DNA from: Cladosporium sp. IMV 00045
Taxonomy: Eukaryota > Ascomycota > Dothideomycetes > Cladosporiales > Cladosporiaceae
Direction of reading: 5' to 3'
NCBI GenBank assembly: GCA_001931905.2
Contig: MSJI02000433.1
Coordinates: forward strand, 1-23,601
DNA: 23,601 bases
Shown here: positions 19,916 through 23,601 of the stretch, piece by piece
Numbering within the stretch: the stretch's first letter is position 1
Layout: each line of letters starts with the position of its first letter
Program-made: the position numbers and the translations under genes
Notes under the pieces: generated by a model
The model's input: the letters and a program-made list of their open reading frames with translations, nothing else
The model's database searches: none
What the model was told of the DNA's origin: nothing

Positions 19916-21281
19916 TCACAGATCCCTCTGCTCCACCACCGGACTAACCAGCCTCCCCTTCTCCACCGCCTCCCTGACATTCCCAATACACCACTCCTCC
20001 ATCTTCTCCATCGTCTCGACGGTGTAAGTGCCCATATGCGGCAGCAGCATCACGTTCGGGTTCTCCAGCAGTCCTGGGTGGACTTTGGGCTCTTCCTCGA
20101 AAACGTCTAGGCCGACGGACGAGACGCGTCCGCTGCGCAGTGCTTCCACCAGAGCCGCTTCGTCCATGACGCCGCCGCGCGCAGTGTTCACGATGATCAC
20201 GCCGGGTTTCATTTGGGCGAATTCCGGCGTGGAGATGATGTGGTGTGTGGATTTCTGTGAGGTTTCTTCGTCAGCTCTTTATCATTTTTCTTTTCTTTGC
20301 GATAGTCGAGTGTAAAATGGTTGTCCCGTCCGGAGACACAGGTCCCTAATGCAAGGAGAAACCCGGCACATCCGACAAAATCCAAACGGAAACAATCCAA
20401 AACAAGAATCCAAAACAAAAAAACAAAAACAAGACAACAAGACAAAAAAGAAAAGAAAACAAAAAACTCACATTCAACGGCAAATTCAGACTCAAAACGT
20501 CCGCCCTCGCCAACAACTCCCCAAACCCCACCCACTCGGCACCACCACTCTCCTCGCTCCCCAGTTTCGTCCTATTATGATAAACCGTCCTCATGCCGAA
20601 AACCTCACACTTCCTCGCCATATTCCTCCCTATCCCACCCATGCCCAGAATCCCCAACGTCTTCCCCCTCGGATCGTGACCCAGCGCAGGCGCCGGCTTG
20701 CCCTTCCACTTCCCCTCCCTGAGCGCCGTCAGACCGGCGTTGAAATTCCGCAACGTGCCTAGCATGAGGAACACGGCCGTGTCGGCTGTTGCGTCGTCGA
20801 CTGCTGTGGGGACGTTGGATACCAGCAGGGGAGGCGAGCGCGCGCTGCAGGCCGCGATGTCGATTTGGTCGTAGCCCGCGCCGTTGTGCGCGCAGAAGCG
20901 GAGGGAGGTCGGCAGAGCCGCGATGAGTTCCGCGTCCCAGGGGCCGGTTATGGAGGCGCTTGCGAAGGTGCGGTAGGCGGCGAGCACGCCGTTGAAGGCG
21001 CCGGAGGCGCATTCGGCGAGGAAGGAGGCGCGGTCGGTCGAGGTCGGGACGAGGATTTGAGTCGTGGTCGAGAGGGTTCGCCAGGCGGCGTGGGCGCTGG
21101 TGGGAGGTGGTTAGCATGGGGTCTTTCTTCTAACGGATGTGTAGAAAGTCCACGATGTGGCGGTCCAGTGGCCAACACCATGCCTCCTCCAATCGCGAGT
21201 CCAATCTCAACCCGAGTATTAAGTGACTTACTGCTCAATCTCGCCCAAAAGAAGGACTTTTGGTTTCTCTTGTTCCGCCAT
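19916..21281 (-). CDS. D-2-hydroxyacid dehydrogenase (glyoxylate reductase / D-mandelate dehydrogenase-like)
   Basis: NAD(P)-dependent interconversion of 2-keto acids and D-2-hydroxy acids, 337 residues, the normal length. Exons are 21281-21232, 21096-20472 and 20254-19916; introns are 21097-21231 (135 nt, GTAAGT..CAG) and 20255-20471 (217 nt, GTGAGT..CAG). The tiny first exon codes MAEQEKPKVLLLGEIE plus part of a His codon. The Rossmann motif is GILGMGGIGRNM (168-173 for the GxGxxG). The catalytic triad is complete: Arg251 in NTARGG, Glu280 in VFEEEP and His298 in LPHMGT. The ending (TYTVETMEKMEEW) fits fungal 2-ketoacid reductases of the D-mandelate dehydrogenase type better than phosphoglycerate or formate dehydrogenases. 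No targeting peptide is visible, so it is probably cytosolic. The exact substrate is undetermined. Intron 2 is A/C-rich on the plus strand, T-rich in the transcript. Confidence 0.94.
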
Positions 21282-22347
21282 TATTGCCACTCGTCTATCT
21301 GTCTTTTCCCAAAGAATCGAAGTCCGCAGTCACTTTTGTCTCAGTCAATTGACCAACCAATGGATTCCGGTACGCAAATGAACCGCCAACTCCAGTCCCC
21401 CAGAACAGATGAAACTGATCTATATAATCACCCCCCAAATGCCAATCCCAATGCCCAAACCAGAGTCAGAGCGGCTAATGCGGCCTTCCTGATCGGACCT
21501 TGAGGAATGGTGTTTTGCTTGCTTGTGTATCTCGTGGCTTGTTCAATAACAGACGGGAAGACTTCCGACAATCGCCGTCAAGTGAGTAACTCCAATGATC
21601 GCGAAGAGTGACTCAGCGAGTTTTGGAGAAGCTCGGGTTGCGTTGATATGACAGATGAACTGACGACTGTGACGATAAGATACCGATACCGATACCGCTG
21701 GGGCGCGCGCGCGACGCCTTCTCGCAACATCATCGGCTGCCCTTCCGATGGGTCTGAAGTCTCGCTGGGCTGGCGTTCGGAGGGTCTTTGGGCCGAGGTG
21801 TTAGGTTTTCAATAGGTAGGCATTCAATACTCTTGCGCAGTCACATGAACGCTCACATACACTTACGACCGTAGCATTTGGCGATATCGAAAACGGAGTG
21901 GTTGACTGCCAGAGCAGTAATTCTTTCCATAGAGCTAGCTATATGTAGATAGGTAGGTAGCTGACGTCCGACACATGTCGTTTCAACCGAACAGCGCATC
22001 GACGAGTGTTAGGTACATGTACCTTACATATCTTAATGTTGTGAACGAGAGAAACAAACAGGGAAGCTTGTTCGGTTCACAACATATCATCTCGTAATTC
22101 TGACATTTCATATCTGTGATCTGATCTGGTCTGCTAGCTATCGCACACGACGCTGAATGCTTCCCGCAAAGCTGTCAAGAGCAAAGGGTGCTATGCTTCC
22201 ACGCGAAGATACATATAAACAGAAAAAAGCCTCCGAGAAATCGGCAGGGTATCATCTCACGCGTACATCCCAAAAACATATCATAGACATCGTCGACATC
22301 GTCAACCCGTGCCCATCCATCAGCAAAGTCCTGAAACGGTCCCCTCC
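21282..22347. other. Intergenic, dehydrogenase 5' flank
   Basis: About 1.07 kb with no supported gene. It contains (GATACC)3 at 21679-21696, an alternating GC run at 21703-21713, TAGGTAGG words at 21813-21820 and 21950-21958, and the 14-bp perfect palindrome AGGTACATGTACCT at 22011-22024. Confidence 0.6.
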
Positions 22348-23601
22348 TCACAACCCCGTGATCTTCTTGAGCCAACTACCAGCCTTGCTCTCCCCTCTCT
22401 GCGGCATGGCCGGCCTTCCGTCAAAAGTCTTCACGCCATCCATATTATCGTAACCCATCGAATTGACAGCGCCGCCCATCCCCCTACTCCTCCCACCCCC
22501 AACACCCTCATAGCGCACGCGCCTCCGCTCCGGGTCCTCAGTACTATACCCGTCCAAATCGCGATGGCGATCCTTCGCCTTGCGCCTCGAATGCCTCAAC
22601 TCCCTCGCCGTGAGGTCCTCGTCCATGATATTGTCGGGCGCGTTGTCCTGCGCGAAATGCACCGGCGCGTCGATGATGGTGCCCTCGACGGGCGGCGGGG
22701 GAGGCGGGTCGGAGCTAACGGAGTGCACCCAGGAAGCCGTTTTGTCTTTTCTGGTCTTCATGAAGGGCGCGCCGTCAGCGTCGTATTCTTGCGCGGAGGG
22801 AGGGAGCGCACCGTCGCCGTATGGCGGATGCTCACCGTTGCGTTTGTCAAAGTACCCGTCGACGGGGGCGGGGCGCTCGGAGCGGCGGCGCGAGTGGCGC
22901 GGGCGTTCTTTGTCGCCGGGCGTTTCGGCCATGGAGTGGCGCATGCGGCGCTCTTCGTGTCGGATGCGTCGCGCTTCTTCGTCTTCGGGTGCGTGGGATC
23001 GTCGGCGTTCCGTTCTGGGACGTGTGGCGTCTTCTTCCATGCGTGCGTGGTCGCGCTGTCGGCGGCGCTCTCTGCGCTCTTCGGATTTGATCTCCTCTTG
23101 CGCGATACGTTCTTCATCGAGACGGCGAGCTTCCCGCTCGGCATGTCTAGCCTTGCGAGCCTCTCTTCTCATCTCGTCGTCTTCACGCATGGCGCGGTCT
23201 CGCTCCAAGCGGCGGGCCTCGTGGCGTGCAGCGCGCTCTGGGTCTTCTGCTAACATGCGTTCCCTGCGTTCGCGACGATCTGCCCGACGAGCTTCGCGAG
23301 CCGCTGCATCCTCAACGTCAGTGACAGGGGCACCTTCGACGGGTGGCTCACCATCAGCAGATCTCTGCGAGCGATGAAGCCTTCGGTCCTCGCGGCGGAG
23401 ACGCTTGGAAGCCTCATCGTCGTACGCGGGGGCACGCTTGCGACGCGAAGACTCGTACTCGCTCTCGTAGGCGCGGCTTTGTCGTCGCTCCATGGTCGGT
23501 TTTCCAGAAAGAGCACCCAGCAAACCACCAATGATGCCTCCCTTCTTCATGGAATCGGTACGTTTGAGCGGAGAAGGCTTGTCGACAAAGGCGTAGTCGT
23601 C
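22348..23601 (-). CDS. Charged coiled-coil/disordered protein, N-terminus beyond the window
   Basis: Only the C-terminal 417 residues are visible. The frame stays open from the right edge, through an internal Met at 23550, to the stop, so this is the end of a larger protein, not a 400-residue one. A short Gly/Leu patch (GGIIGGLLGALSG) follows that Met. Then come about 180 residues extremely rich in Arg, Glu and Ala in repeated RREARRLERDR-like units, suggesting a long helix or coiled coil. A Pro-rich break (SSDPPPPPPVEG) leads to an Arg-rich tail ending GSWLKKITGL. No catalytic motif was seen. The composition recalls the large fungal proteins annotated as involucrin-repeat or leashin-type scaffolds, but charged sequence misleads easily and I do not assign it. 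No intron is evident in the visible part. Confidence 0.85.
   Translation of the reverse strand, partial: DDYAFVDKPSPLKRTDSMKKGGIIGGLLGALSGKPTMERRQSRAYESEYESSRRKRAPAYDDEASKRLRREDRRLHRSQRSADGEPPVEGAPVTDVEDAAAREARRADRRERRERMLAEDPERAARHEARRLERDRAMREDDEMRREARKARHAEREARRLDEERIAQEEIKSEERRERRRQRDHARMEEDATRPRTERRRSHAPEDEEARRIRHEERRMRHSMAETPGDKERPRHSRRRSERPAPVDGYFDKRNGEHPPYGDGALPPSAQEYDADGAPFMKTRKDKTASWVHSVSSDPPPPPPVEGTIIDAPVHFAQDNAPDNIMDEDLTARELRHSRRKAKDRHRDLDGYSTEDPERRRVRYEGVGGGRSRGMGGAVNSMGYDNMDGVKTFDGRPAMPQRGESKAGSWLKKITGL

Noticed and set aside
20321..20762. Plus-strand frames rich in Lys, Thr and Pro
   Set aside because: Antisense to dehydrogenase exon 2 and its T-rich intron.
22580..23377. 265-codon and 314-codon plus-strand frames
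   Set aside because: Shadows of the Arg/Glu-rich minus-strand gene; its CGN/GAR codons leave the opposite strand stop-poor.

Overview
The window looks like nuclear DNA of a filamentous ascomycete (Pezizomycotina). The protein-coding genes carry short GT-AG introns (52-217 nt, mostly under 80) with recognisable donors and branch points. Two Zn(II)2Cys6 regulators are present, one with a long Gln/His-rich N-terminus. Each gene stands alone with its own untranslated flanks. I cannot fix the class from sequence alone; a Dothideomycete is a guess.

Left part (1-8968): an apparent di/oligosaccharide-utilisation locus. It holds a GH13 maltase-type alpha-glucosidase (minus, cut by the left edge), an MFS alpha-glucoside permease (minus), a GH32 invertase-type hydrolase without a signal peptide (plus, divergent from the permease) and an AmyR/MAL-activator-like zinc-cluster regulator (minus, convergent with the GH32 gene). 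Read together, the permease would bring intact sucrose and/or maltose into the cell, where the two cytosolic hydrolases split it under a local regulator. CGG-repeat and CreA-like (SYGGRG) sites lie upstream of these genes. A degenerate ~98-bp tandem repeat sits behind the alpha-glucosidase promoter.

Middle (9367-13432): a divergent redox pair. A cytochrome P450 (minus) has, in place of the usual membrane anchor, a ~72-residue N-terminus that looks beta-grasp/ubiquitin-like. Facing it is a cytochrome b5-cytochrome b5 reductase fusion (plus). They share an 825-bp intergenic region, and the fusion protein is a plausible electron donor for the P450.

Right part (13433-23601): a gene-poor 1.7-kb convergent gap; a second, structurally different Zn2Cys6 regulator (minus); a 2.6-kb non-coding stretch; an NAD(P)-dependent D-2-hydroxyacid dehydrogenase (minus); and the C-terminal 417 residues of a highly charged coiled-coil/disordered protein running off the right edge (minus). 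No tRNA, rRNA, transposase or CRISPR array was seen. Exon boundaries were built by hand from splice motifs and frame continuity; none has transcript support.
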